64,000 bases of DNA. Source: JAVJSU01 sp040219275 (lineage in GTDB: Bacteria > Chloroflexota > Anaerolineae > Aggregatilineales > Phototrophicaceae). The stretch covers positions 1 to 64,000 of the forward strand of contig JAVJSU010000024.1 of NCBI GenBank assembly GCA_040219275.1, written 5' to 3'. This document shows, one piece after another, positions 41,391 to 48,817 of this stretch. The notes beneath the pieces were generated by a model. That model worked only from the letters and a program-made list of their open reading frames with translations. It had not been told where the DNA came from and did no database searches. The position numbers were made by a program, and so were the translations under genes. How positions within the stretch are numbered: the first letter of the stretch is position 1; each line of letters starts with the position of its first letter.

Positions 41391-42995
41391 TTATTGTTGG
41401 GACGGCGTGTTCAATTGCACCATCGCATCCGCAAAACGGAGTACGCTATCGCTCCAACCACCGAGGATGTAGGTACGGTCATAAAATTCAGGGATGATCG
41501 TATCCTGATAGCCCGCCACCTGCACCAGAAAAACGAGTACATCTGGATTTACCTCGTGGCGATAGGACGTAATCAGCGCAGGCACATCGATATAGCGCGT
41601 GTTACCGTGCCATGCGTATTGTGCATAGTCTTCCGGCTTCGTTCCGAATAAGCCACCGTGACCGGCTTGCATATCGGAGTAGATAAACACCATATCCCAG
41701 TTTTGCTTCTGGCGAATCGCTTCATCCCAGAACAGCCAGATGCCATTTTCTGTACCGCCACCCACTTTATTTCCGAGCTTTTCGGCTTTAGTCAACACAT
41801 CGAAGACCGAAGACCGCTTACGCACCGGCATCGTTTCCAGCCGATCACCGAACACGCCGATATGCCCATCGTCCGCTTGCATCGCGGTGAGGATGGCGGT
41901 CAGGTTGGCGATGGTGGCAATTTGCATCTGTCCCATGCTGGATGTTGCCGTGCCACGCGCAGAGCCACTGTTATCACACAGCGACATCACACGCCCGTTG
42001 AACGACGGCAAATTACGCAATGAGGTCATCAATGCCTCTTCAATCGCGTCCATTACAGCGGGCGGCGCAGTCTTTTCTACTGCACGATAGGCGCTGTAAT
42101 AGCGGAAAGGCAATTGCTTACCGCGTTCTGCACCGTCCAGCAATTTGCCGACGAAACGCTCCGGCTTGACCTCATGCTGAAGCAAGTTACGGATGTTCCG
42201 CAGAAGCGCCATATGTCCCATCACATCCAAAGCTTCTAACCATGTGTCATGATTAGCGCCTTTGGTGGAGATGATGCCTTCCCATGTGCGATCCGTCACG
42301 GTCAATTCACCATTGACCAGCTTATTCACGGCTTCGCTCTTGGGATGGACGACATTGACGACATCCACCGTTTTGACGGCACGATTTTCCAGACGATATT
42401 TCGCCAATTCATATTCGCTAAAGCCTTCCAGCGCGCCGCGCCATGCCTTTTTCAGCGCATTCGGGATGGGTTTGCCGAACCGTGCCATTTGATAGGCGAG
42501 TCCGGTGGCGGGTTCGTCTGCACGTTGGATGATCTGCGGTGCATACTGGCGTACCAGCCCTGTGCCGCGCACAGACGGATGATTGGCGGCACGCACCAGA
42601 ATCACCTGTGGCGTGACGCGGATATATTCATCCTGACGTAAACGGACAGCTTCCTGCAACGTTGCTTCAGGGTCGGCATCCAGAGCGGCATCAATCGCGC
42701 TTTCCATCAATTCTGCCGGAGACATGCCCCGCCATGATTGTGGATCAAGCGCGTGTAGTGTTTCGCGCAGATACGTCACCTGTAGGTCACTCAGGCGCGA
42801 ACGCGGATTATGTTTGACCTTTCGCGTATCTGTCACATCCCGCTGGTAATACATCGGCTCCCCGAAGAAGCACGATGCCGCCGCCAGACGTAAGCGCAAT
42901 ACGGGGTCATTGATGTCGTAAGAAGGCCCACCCATCCAGTTGAGGTGAGCCTTATCACGCGGGATTTTAGCTGGTTTCCGATTAAGAAATCCCAT
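41391..42995 (-). CDS. rsr: TROVE-domain protein, bacterial Ro60/Rsr ortholog
   Basis: 534 residues from the ATG with GAGGTGA upstream; the longer open frame covers the tRNA-like region and is not coding. TROVE occupies about 20-330 (HEAT-like helices: LRLAAASCFFGEPMYYQRDV, YLRETLHALDPQSWRGMSPA, LLRNIRNLLQHEVKPERFVG). A vWA-like domain follows, with MIDAS CDNSGSARG near 339. Ro60/Rsr forms a ring that binds misfolded RNA ends and Y RNAs and, in Deinococcus, works with PNPase in RNA decay. Directly upstream on the same strand is an array of tRNA-like sequences that could supply its Y RNA partners. Confidence 0.93.
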   Translation of the reverse strand: MGFLNRKPAKIPRDKAHLNWMGGPSYDINDPVLRLRLAAASCFFGEPMYYQRDVTDTRKVKHNPRSRLSDLQVTYLRETLHALDPQSWRGMSPAELMESAIDAALDADPEATLQEAVRLRQDEYIRVTPQVILVRAANHPSVRGTGLVRQYAPQIIQRADEPATGLAYQMARFGKPIPNALKKAWRGALEGFSEYELAKYRLENRAVKTVDVVNVVHPKSEAVNKLVNGELTVTDRTWEGIISTKGANHDTWLEALDVMGHMALLRNIRNLLQHEVKPERFVGKLLDGAERGKQLPFRYYSAYRAVEKTAPPAVMDAIEEALMTSLRNLPSFNGRVMSLCDNSGSARGTATSSMGQMQIATIANLTAILTAMQADDGHIGVFGDRLETMPVRKRSSVFDVLTKAEKLGNKVGGGTENGIWLFWDEAIRQKQNWDMVFIYSDMQAGHGGLFGTKPEDYAQYAWHGNTRYIDVPALITSYRHEVNPDVLVFLVQVAGYQDTIIPEFYDRTYILGGWSDSVLRFADAMVQLNTPSQQ

Positions 42996-43050
42996 TGCGT
43001 CACCTCGTTTATGTATTTCGAATAAGGGTAGAACGAGCGCCCGTTCAGGT

Positions 43051-43104
43051 ACGAAGTTGGGAGTTGAACCCGGTCGGCTCACCATCTGGCTTGAGCGACT
43101 TCGC
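43051..43104 (-). ncRNA. 54-nt tRNA-like RNA lacking an anticodon arm
   Basis: Acceptor GCGAAGT pairs with ACTTCGT (one G-U). The D-like stem GCTC/GAGC has a 12-base loop, followed after three bases by a T-arm with the canonical loop TTCAACT between GGG and CCC. No sequence for an anticodon arm exists. It lies 55 bases upstream of the TROVE start. A tRNA-like fold reduced to D and T arms fits the tRNA-mimic module reported for bacterial Y RNAs (YrlA), but could also be a decayed tRNA gene. Confidence 0.5.
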
Positions 43105-43115
43105 AAATATAAAAA

Positions 43116-43273
43116 GGGGTGATGGGGAGGACGGCGCAACCGGTGTTTTTTCTTTTCATAGAAGTAACCGGATTGCTTACTGCCCCATCAAAATAACCTC
43201 AAAAAATATGTGGAGAGAACATTCGTATCAGCATATTTAGTCATTCGCGTTTGCCAGTTCCGCCATACCCCCC
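43116..43273 (-). ncRNA. Degenerate tRNA-like sequence with a long insertion
   Basis: The 5' end GGGGGTATGGCGGAACTGGC matches the start and D-arm of a tRNA-Leu class gene. After a disturbed anticodon arm comes an insertion containing GAATGTTCTCTCCA and CCGGTTACTTC, which match words of the insertions in the two better-preserved units. The 3' end lacks a normal T-loop. It is probably a Y-RNA-like or decayed tRNA unit. Confidence 0.4.
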
Positions 43274-43279
43274 AATAAA

Positions 43280-43360
43280 TGGGCGATAGTGGGACTCGAA
43301 CCCACAGGACTGTTAAGTCAGATGATCCCGAAGTAACTGATAACCTCACTGCTCCACAAG
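43280..43360 (-). ncRNA. tRNA-like 3' half with insertion remnant
   Basis: T-arm GTGGGTTCGAGTCCCAC is perfect and is followed by TATCGCCCA as acceptor 3' strand. The matching 5' acceptor (GGCGATA) is absent. Upstream is AGTTACTTC, the word that closes the insertion in the neighbouring units, and a hairpin GGA..CTG-ACTTAA-CAG-TCC in the anticodon position. Confidence 0.45.
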
Positions 43361-43361
43361 T

Positions 43362-43493
43362 GCCGGGGATTGGAGTCGAACCAATTAAACCAGAAGTAAC
43401 CCTCGCACTCACTACTGCAAATGCAGAGAACATCGGCTAGGGATTAAAACACGCTAATGAGACGTGCCGCTCCGCCATGGGAGCTTCCCCGGC
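43362..43493 (-). tRNA. tRNA-like gene with CAT in the anticodon loop and about 59-nt insertion
   Basis: Acceptor GCCGGGG/CCCCGGC, D-arm GCTCC/GGAGC and T-arm ATTGG-TTCGACT-CCAAT are all perfect. The anticodon arm CACGT-CTCATTA-GCGTG presents CAT. The insertion lies in the variable region between two copies of TTTAAT; removing it with one copy gives a 73-nt tRNA. Base 37 is T rather than a purine, so a working Met or Ile tRNA is uncertain. The insertion folds around CTGC-ATTT-GCAG and ends in GGTTACTT, like that of the Lys unit. Confidence 0.55.
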
Positions 43494-43498
43494 AAATA

Positions 43499-43627
43499 GA
43501 CAGGGGCGGGACTCGAACCCGCAACCACGCGGTTAAAAGCCGAAGTAGCCCTTACACTCACTACTGCTAACGCAGAGAACGCCGGTTAGGGTATATAGTC
43601 GTGCTCTGCCAATTGAGCTACCCTGTC
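43499..43627 (-). tRNA. tRNA-Lys(TTT)-like gene interrupted by 57 nt in the anticodon stem
   Basis: Acceptor GACAGGG/CCCTGTC, D-arm GCTC/GAGC and T-arm GCGGG-TTCGAGT-CCCGC are perfect. The anticodon loop CTTTTAA and 3' stem CCGCG are present, but the 5' stem is split as CG...CGG. Deleting the 57 bases between G28 and C29 restores CGCGG and a flawless 72-nt tRNA-Lys. The insertion contains CCCTAACCGG, a CTGC-GTTA-GCAG hairpin and GGGCTACTT. It is far too short for a group I intron. Either an unusual interrupted tRNA or a tRNA-mimicking Y RNA whose Ro-binding stem occupies the anticodon position. Confidence 0.7.
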
Positions 43628-43777
43628 TTAAAGCTGAACACAGCATAAATTACTTTCTAAAGGTTGTCAATGGGTCAAAAGAGACCAAATTGATAATATT
43701 TTGTGAAGATACTGGCGTAATTTTAGCTGATTATGGTGAGAGAGGGCGTGCGATCACACCCTCCCGGAGAAATAATG

Positions 43778-45019
43778 TCAGGATGTTTCTTGCGTGGGCT
43801 GTGCTATAGCGATGGGCGTGGATTGTAGAATACGTGGCGTACCTGCTGTCGCTTTCGGGGTGAGCATACGGATAAAAATCGGTCCGATGATTGCCATAAT
43901 CAGCACGTAAGCGGCGGTCAGCGGGGCAAGTTCCGGCGCGTTGATCTCTGCGGAGGTGGCTAAACCGGCGATGACGATGGAAAATTCACCCCGGATCATG
44001 AGCATTGTTCCTGTACGCCTTTGTCCGCGTGTACTCACCCCTGCACGGCGGGCGGCGAAGATACCTGTGAGCAACTTGGTGATGCCGGTAGTGAGGGCGA
44101 GCGCCGCCGCAATCAGTAGCACGGGTGGTAACTCCGACGGGACAATTTGCAGTCCGAAAAAGACGAAAAAGATCGCCGCGAATAGGTCTTTCAGTGGAGA
44201 GATGATCTCATGGACGCGTTCGTTAATCGGTTCTGATAGCGCGATGCCGAATAGAAACGCCCCCACCGCGGCGGAGACTTCCAACTGTTGGGCGATACCA
44301 CCGACGAGCAACATTACGCCCATCACGCTCAACAGGACGATTTCGTCGGATCGGCTAGACACGGCGCGGGAGATATGACTACCAAAGCGCAATACCACAA
44401 ATGCGATCACACTGACGGTAATCAGGGCAACGCTCAACGAAATTAGACCAGTCGCCAGCCCCGTACCGATGAGAAGCACGGTCATCAAGGGTAGATAGAC
44501 CGCCATCACGAGGTCTTCAAACACAAGGATGGATAAAATCGTGGGCGTTTCTCGGTTGCCTAACCAGCCCAGATCGCTCAATAATTTGGAGATGATGCCG
44601 GAGGACGAAATATAGGTCACGCCACCGAGTAACAGGGCAGGCACAATCTCCCATCCGAGCAAAAAGCCGAAGATCAGCCCCGGCATAAAATTGAGGAACA
44701 GATCGAGAAATCCGGCAAAAAGCCCTTTCTTTAGATTGCCGATCAATTCATCGCCAGAATACTCTAAGCCCAGCATGAACAGCAACAGAATCACGCCAAT
44801 TTCCGAGCCAATTTGAATGAAGGGTTCGGCGAGTTCAATCGGGATCAAGCCACCATCGCCGAAAAGCAACCCCGCCAGCAGAAAGAACGGAATTGGCGAT
44901 AATCCTATGCGGGCGGCGACACGGGCAACAACCGCCAGCGTGAAGAAGATCGCCCCTAATTCGACAAATAACGGCGCGATTTCTGCACTACCAGCGGCGA
45001 GGAAGGAATTGAAAGTCAT
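43778..45019 (-). CDS. CPA2-type cation/proton antiporter (KhtU/KefB-like)
   Basis: 413 residues from the ATG that shares a base with the preceding stop (TGATG). About twelve hydrophobic helices. Typical CPA2 features include LSPIPFFLLAGLLFGDGG, GVILLLFMLGLEYSGDELIG and LVFEDLVMAVYLPL, whose Glu-Asp lies in the ion site. Exchanges K+ or Na+ for protons across the inner membrane. Encoded together with a KhtT-like regulator, which favours a K+/H+ antiporter of the KhtTU type. Confidence 0.9.
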   Translation of the reverse strand: MTFNSFLAAGSAEIAPLFVELGAIFFTLAVVARVAARIGLSPIPFFLLAGLLFGDGGLIPIELAEPFIQIGSEIGVILLLFMLGLEYSGDELIGNLKKGLFAGFLDLFLNFMPGLIFGFLLGWEIVPALLLGGVTYISSSGIISKLLSDLGWLGNRETPTILSILVFEDLVMAVYLPLMTVLLIGTGLATGLISLSVALITVSVIAFVVLRFGSHISRAVSSRSDEIVLLSVMGVMLLVGGIAQQLEVSAAVGAFLFGIALSEPINERVHEIISPLKDLFAAIFFVFFGLQIVPSELPPVLLIAAALALTTGITKLLTGIFAARRAGVSTRGQRRTGTMLMIRGEFSIVIAGLATSAEINAPELAPLTAAYVLIMAIIGPIFIRMLTPKATAGTPRILQSTPIAIAQPTQETS

Positions 45020-45513
45020 CAAGCCCCCGTCCCTTGCATCAATTTAATTGCCTTGAGGATATCTTCCGGCGCGCCGGACATGATAATCGTATCCTGAGGC
45101 AGGAGCTTGAAATCTGCTAGTGGTGCGGTGTGGGTGGTATCCAGCCGTAAAATGGCGATGATGTTGATGCCCACCGAGGACAATCCTAGCGATTGCACAC
45201 TTTCGCCCCGGCACGTCCATTGATCGCCAATCGTGATCCAATCAAGCGCCAGCCCGCCGGGGAATTGATGAATGTCCGCCATTGCCTGCACGACCTGCGA
45301 TGCGCCCATGAGTTGCCCTAAGAGACGGGCTTCATCCTCACTAAATTGGAGCGCGATACTGCAAAAATCAGGGTCATCATGCGAAAACACAAGAAAATCA
45401 CGTCGTCCAGTATGATGCGTAATCACGCCGATACGTCCACCTGTCTCCAGCGGAAAATCATGCTGTACGCCTACCCCTGCTAATTTCGTCTCACGTATGT
45501 CGATCTTTGTCAT
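45019..45513 (-). CDS. KhtT-like regulatory subunit with RCK-C (TrkA-C) domain
   Basis: 164 residues from MTKIDIRETKLAGVG, which matches the family's usual start; an ATG seven codons earlier is possible. The N-terminal half (GRIGVITHHTGRRDFLVF) is KhtT-like. The C-terminal RCK-C domain (about 80-160; WTCRGESVQSLGLSSVGINI, PLADFKLLPQDTIIMSGAPE) binds a nucleotide or pH-linked ligand and gates the antiporter. Translationally coupled to it. Confidence 0.85.
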   Translation of the reverse strand: MTKIDIRETKLAGVGVQHDFPLETGGRIGVITHHTGRRDFLVFSHDDPDFCSIALQFSEDEARLLGQLMGASQVVQAMADIHQFPGGLALDWITIGDQWTCRGESVQSLGLSSVGINIIAILRLDTTHTAPLADFKLLPQDTIIMSGAPEDILKAIKLMQGTGA

Positions 45514-45748
45514 GATGTTAACCACATTCTCCATTAGTGTTTCACTATTTATTTCATTTTACACCCGTATATTACTCACACTACGGGTAATAAAAATGAG
45601 CCAAACATGAGTGAATGATAAATAATACTTATAGATGTCGTTGTTATTGCCTTTCTTACCCCAAAGCGCACAGATGTTCGTTTTTTTAGGCGTTATATAG
45701 AGTTTTTCTGGTATGATAATAAAAACAAGAAAACAAGAGGACACGCTC

Positions 45749-46171
45749 ATGCAAGGGACAGAATCACCCGTTGGCTTGACGAAAGATGCCGGTTATCAGA
45801 TCGGCGTGCGGCGCACCTTGAAAGTTCATTATGCAGACGCGTGGCGCATTTTAACTTCACCCGAAGGCGCAAACTTATGGCTCGGCGAATCGCCCGATTT
45901 GAAGTTGCTTAAAGGTGAAAAATTTACACTCAAAGACGGGTCTCAGGTGGAAGTCCGTGCCTGTGCGCGGGAGTCGCATGTGCGGCTGGCGGTCTTGCCA
46001 CAGGGATGGGAAAAGCCGACTATCATCCAACTCCGCGTGATGCCACAGCAAGATCGCGCCGTGATCGCCTTTCATCAGGAGCATCTCCGCACCAGTGACG
46101 AACGCGAAGACCGCCGTCAATTTTATATGTCCGTGCTGGATACGCTAGAGGCGCAATTCCGTACAGCGTAA
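45749..46171 (+). CDS. SRPBCC/AHSA1-like START-fold protein
   Basis: 140 residues from the ATG eight bases after GAGGA. The layout (VRRTLKVHYADAWRILTSPE, WLGESPDLKLLKGEKFTLKD, TIIQLRVMPQQDRAVIAFHQ, ending in a long helix) matches polyketide-cyclase/AHSA1 START-like proteins, which bind a hydrophobic ligand or modulate chaperones. Next genes are a VOC and a DUF1697 protein in the same direction, a common group of small uncharacterised enzymes. Confidence 0.8.
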   Translation: MQGTESPVGLTKDAGYQIGVRRTLKVHYADAWRILTSPEGANLWLGESPDLKLLKGEKFTLKDGSQVEVRACARESHVRLAVLPQGWEKPTIIQLRVMPQQDRAVIAFHQEHLRTSDEREDRRQFYMSVLDTLEAQFRTA

Positions 46172-46220
46172 TAACTTTTCTGTTTGAGTGCGCTAGTGAA
46201 ACGAGAGGATGAAAGTACGC

Positions 46221-46601
46221 ATGGAAAAAGTAAATGTCCGCTATATTGTTGAAGATGTGGAACTCGCAATCGCTTTTTATACAGAGAAACTCGGTTTTAC
46301 GCTGGATATGCACCCCGCGCCCGGCTTTGCGAGTATTTCTAAGGGTAATTTACAGTTGTTACTCAATCAACCCGGTTCTGGCGGTGCAGGGCAGACCATG
46401 GCGGATGGACAATCACCCGCCCCCGGTGGCTGGAATCGCATTCAGCTTGAAGTTGATGATCTTGAAGCGGTTGTCTCGCAACTCAAAGCGACCGGAGCGC
46501 ACTTTCGCAATGAGATGGTTACGGGCAAAGGCGGCAAACAAATTTTACTGGAAGACCCTTCCGGTAACTTGATTGAATTATTCGAGCCGTTTCGTAGCTA
46601 A
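46221..46601 (+). CDS. VOC-superfamily (glyoxalase/bleomycin-resistance fold) protein
   Basis: 126 residues from the second ATG after GAGAGG. Betaalphabetabetabeta modules are seen: VNVRYIVEDVELAIAFYTEK near the start and NRIQLEVDDLEAVVSQLKAT in the second half, ending ILLEDPSGNLIELFEP with the metal-site Glu. Substrate unknown. It overlaps no gene, but the DUF1697 start lies 16 bases after its stop. Confidence 0.88.
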   Translation: MEKVNVRYIVEDVELAIAFYTEKLGFTLDMHPAPGFASISKGNLQLLLNQPGSGGAGQTMADGQSPAPGGWNRIQLEVDDLEAVVSQLKATGAHFRNEMVTGKGGKQILLEDPSGNLIELFEPFRS

Positions 46602-46617
46602 GATCGAAAGTAAACAC

Positions 46618-47175
46618 ATGCCAATTTATGTATCCCTGCTTCGTGGAATCAACGTGGGTGGCAACAAAAAGATCAAAATGGCGGATTTGCGTGCGCTGTA
46701 TGAGTCGCTCGGCTTTACGGATGTGAGCACCCTGCTACAAAGTGGCAACGCTGTTTTCAAATCTGACATGACCGACACATCAAAAATCGCCAAACGTATC
46801 GAAGACGGCATTGAGGCGCAATTCGGCTTTCACTCCGATTTGTTCGTGCTGACTGCCGAGCAATTTCGCACTGCATTCGAGAACAACCCGTTTACAGGGG
46901 GCGACTATGAGGGGTCGAAGTTGCTGGTCACATTTTATGCCGAAACGCTACCGGACGATTTAATGCAGAAACTCCATGATGCTCACGAGTCTCAAGGTGG
47001 ACCGGAGACCATAAAATCACACGGCAATGTGCTGTATGTCTATTTCCCTGATGGCATGGGACGGTCTAAACTGGCGGATAAGACGCTGGGCAAGGTCATC
47101 AAAATTTCCGGCACAGGTCGTAATTGGAACACCATGACCAAATTGCTGGCAATTGTGGACGGGTTACATAAATAA
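46618..47175 (+). CDS. DUF1697 family protein
   Basis: 185 residues starting MPIYVSLLRGINVGGNKKIK, the signature opening of DUF1697, followed by LYESLGFTDVSTLLQSGNAV and a C-terminal TGRNWNTMTKLLAIVDGL, which also fits the family. Function unknown; widespread in bacteria. Its last 20 bases or so mark one end of a tandem duplication, and a second copy of this 3' end is fused to a truncated pentapeptide gene 600 bases downstream. Confidence 0.9.
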   Translation: MPIYVSLLRGINVGGNKKIKMADLRALYESLGFTDVSTLLQSGNAVFKSDMTDTSKIAKRIEDGIEAQFGFHSDLFVLTAEQFRTAFENNPFTGGDYEGSKLLVTFYAETLPDDLMQKLHDAHESQGGPETIKSHGNVLYVYFPDGMGRSKLADKTLGKVIKISGTGRNWNTMTKLLAIVDGLHK

Positions 47176-47307
47176 ACCACCATGCTGACTATGGCAATCT
47201 GGGTCAATTGGACTACCTTCAACCCCTAGAGTACGGGCTTTTGTCTCCATTATTTCATTATTAGACTCAATAGTGTCTTTGTTAATGAGTAAAGAAAGTT
47301 ACACGAT

Positions 47308-47487
47308 ATGGAGAATCAAAACTACTCAATGATGGGTGTAGGCTTTGCGATTGGTATTGGTATTGGCATAGCGATTGGTGCTGCCATGGACAATATCGGC
47401 ATAGGGATTGCTCTTGGCTCAGGGATTGGCATTGCCATTGGCGCGGCGTTAAGTTCGCGCAACGAAGATTCCGACTCTGATAAGTAG
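47308..47487 (+). CDS. Glycine-zipper small membrane protein, copy 1
   Basis: 59 residues. After MENQNYSMMGVG come two hydrophobic blocks of G-I/A-G-I repeats (FAIGIGIGIAIGAAMDNI; GIGIALGSGIGIAIGAAL), then an acidic tail. Such GxxxG-like repeats pack membrane helices into oligomers, sometimes pores. Preceded by AAAGAAAG. A sister copy lies 616 bases downstream. Possibly a small secreted or membrane-active peptide; function unknown. Confidence 0.6.
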   Translation: MENQNYSMMGVGFAIGIGIGIAIGAAMDNIGIGIALGSGIGIAIGAALSSRNEDSDSDK

Positions 47488-47638
47488 TAAACAGGGGATG
47501 ATTGGCTATCTTCTAATCGCTTTCATTGATAATGACTTCACAACGACTCTGTAAGATTATGCCTCTAGGGTAGGTCTCAGGGATAACATTTTTATGTTTG
47601 TTTCGATCTAAAGAGTCAATCTATTACGAGGTCAGGTT

Positions 47639-47791
47639 ATGAAATTCCCTAAACTATTCCGCCATAGTATCGTCGTCATCGCACTATTGGTCGCGCTATC
47701 TGCAATAACGATCCACGCGCAAACCGCAGACGACACCTACGACACCGTCACGGTCAGCAGTCCCGCTATTGTGGACGGGTTACATAAATAA
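47639..47791 (+). pseudogene. Truncated pentapeptide-protein gene fused to a DUF1697 gene tail
   Basis: 50 codons. It begins like the intact gene downstream (MKFPKLFRHSIVVIALLVAL, signal peptide through ITIHAQ) and reads to VSSPAIVDG, then LHK and the stop borrowed from the DUF1697 3' end. The pentapeptide domain is lost. This fusion marks the duplication junction. It could still secrete a short peptide. Confidence 0.75.
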
Positions 47792-47923
47792 AACACCATG
47801 CTGACTATGGCAATCTGGGTCAATTGGACTACCTTCAACCCCTAGAGAATGGGCTTTTGTCTCCATTATTTCATTATTAGACTCAATAGTGTCTTTGTTA
47901 ATGAGTAAAGAAAGTTACACGAT

Positions 47924-48097
47924 ATGGAAAAGCAAACTAACTCAATGATGGGCGCGGGTATTGCCATCGGTATCGGGATTGGTGCGGCACTCGGCGTTGC
48001 GATGGACAATATCGCAATTGGTATCAGCATCGGAATCGCCGCTGGTGTTGGTATCGGTTTGGCACTTGGGAATCGCAATCAAGACACCGACGAGTAA
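47924..48097 (+). CDS. Glycine-zipper small membrane protein, copy 2
   Basis: 57 residues (MEKQTNSMMGAGIAIGIGIG, then AALGVAMDNIAIGISIGIAA and an acidic end). It keeps the pattern of copy 1, although about a third of the codons differ, with many changes conservative, which suggests selection on the protein. The leader is almost identical to that of copy 1. Confidence 0.6.
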   Translation: MEKQTNSMMGAGIAIGIGIGAALGVAMDNIAIGISIGIAAGVGIGLALGNRNQDTDE

Positions 48098-48206
48098 TAC
48101 GCCCTCGAAAGTTTCTCGTAAGATTATGCCTCTAGGGTAGGTCTCAGAAATAACATTTTTATGTTTGTTTCGATCTAAAGAGTCAATCTATTTACGAGGT
48201 CAGGTT

Positions 48207-48764
48207 ATGAAATTCTCTAAACTATTCCGCCATAGTATCGTCGTCATCGCACTATTGGTCGCGCTATCTGCAATAACGATCCACGCACAAACCATAGACG
48301 ATACGTGCAACTCCTATGACACCATCACGGTCAGCAGTCCCGCCATAGTGGATGAAGGTGTTGATCTGAACGAGATACGCTGTACAACCATTTTCGTCGA
48401 GGATGAAGACGGCTTGATTACGCAGGTGTTCGTCATCCCTGAGTCGCTCGTCGGGGCGTATCTGCGCGGGGTGGATTTAAGCGGCGTTGACCTGACTCCC
48501 TACGACTTGAGCTATGCCGTGTTACGCGATGCCACCTTACAGAACGTCAATGCGTCGGCGGTCATGTTCATCGAGACGGATTTCACCAATGTCGATTTTA
48601 CCGAAAGCGACCTGACCTTCGCCTATATGAGCTTCTCGGTTTTGCAGGGCGCGATCTTCGCCGAGAGCGATCTTTCCGGCGCAGACCTGAGCGGCGCGGA
48701 CTACCTCCGTGCGGATTTCACGGATGCGATCATGGAGGATGTCATCGGCTATGGGGATAATTAG
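48207..48764 (+). CDS. Secreted pentapeptide-repeat protein
   Basis: 185 residues with GAGG before the ATG. Signal peptide about 1-29 (KLFRHSIVVIALLVALSAIT, cleaved near HAQ). A linker follows, then about 13 pentapeptide repeats (A/S-D-L-S-G type: LRGVDLSGVDL, LSYAVLRDATL, FTNVDFTESDL, ESDLSGADLSGAD) forming a right-handed beta-helix. Likely exported or periplasmic. A truncated copy of its start lies upstream in the tandem duplication. Confidence 0.85.
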   Translation: MKFSKLFRHSIVVIALLVALSAITIHAQTIDDTCNSYDTITVSSPAIVDEGVDLNEIRCTTIFVEDEDGLITQVFVIPESLVGAYLRGVDLSGVDLTPYDLSYAVLRDATLQNVNASAVMFIETDFTNVDFTESDLTFAYMSFSVLQGAIFAESDLSGADLSGADYLRADFTDAIMEDVIGYGDN

Positions 48765-48817
48765 GGCGGGATTTTACGCCTGATGATATGTGAATCAAAA
48801 AGACGAATCCGACGATA

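Larger units (their letters stand above)
47160..48350 (+). repeat. Tandem duplication, unit about 610 bp
   Basis: Unit 1 (about 47160-47770) and unit 2 (about 47774 on) share, nearly base for base, the DUF1697 gene end (GACGGGTTACATAAATAA), the leader of a glycine-zipper gene, and the leader and first third of a pentapeptide gene. The glycine-rich coding parts have drifted most. Confidence 0.85.

Noticed and set aside
42996..43139. N-terminal extension of the TROVE protein
   Set aside because: The extra 48 codons overlap the 54-nt tRNA-like unit, while a good ribosome site precedes the ATG at 42995.
43499..43627. Group I intron in tRNA-Lys
   Set aside because: The insertion is 57 bases, too short for a group I core, and lies in the anticodon stem.
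47866..48078. 70-codon frame opposite the second glycine-zipper gene
   Set aside because: Antisense of a repetitive gene; the + strand copy is conserved between duplicates with a leader and start.
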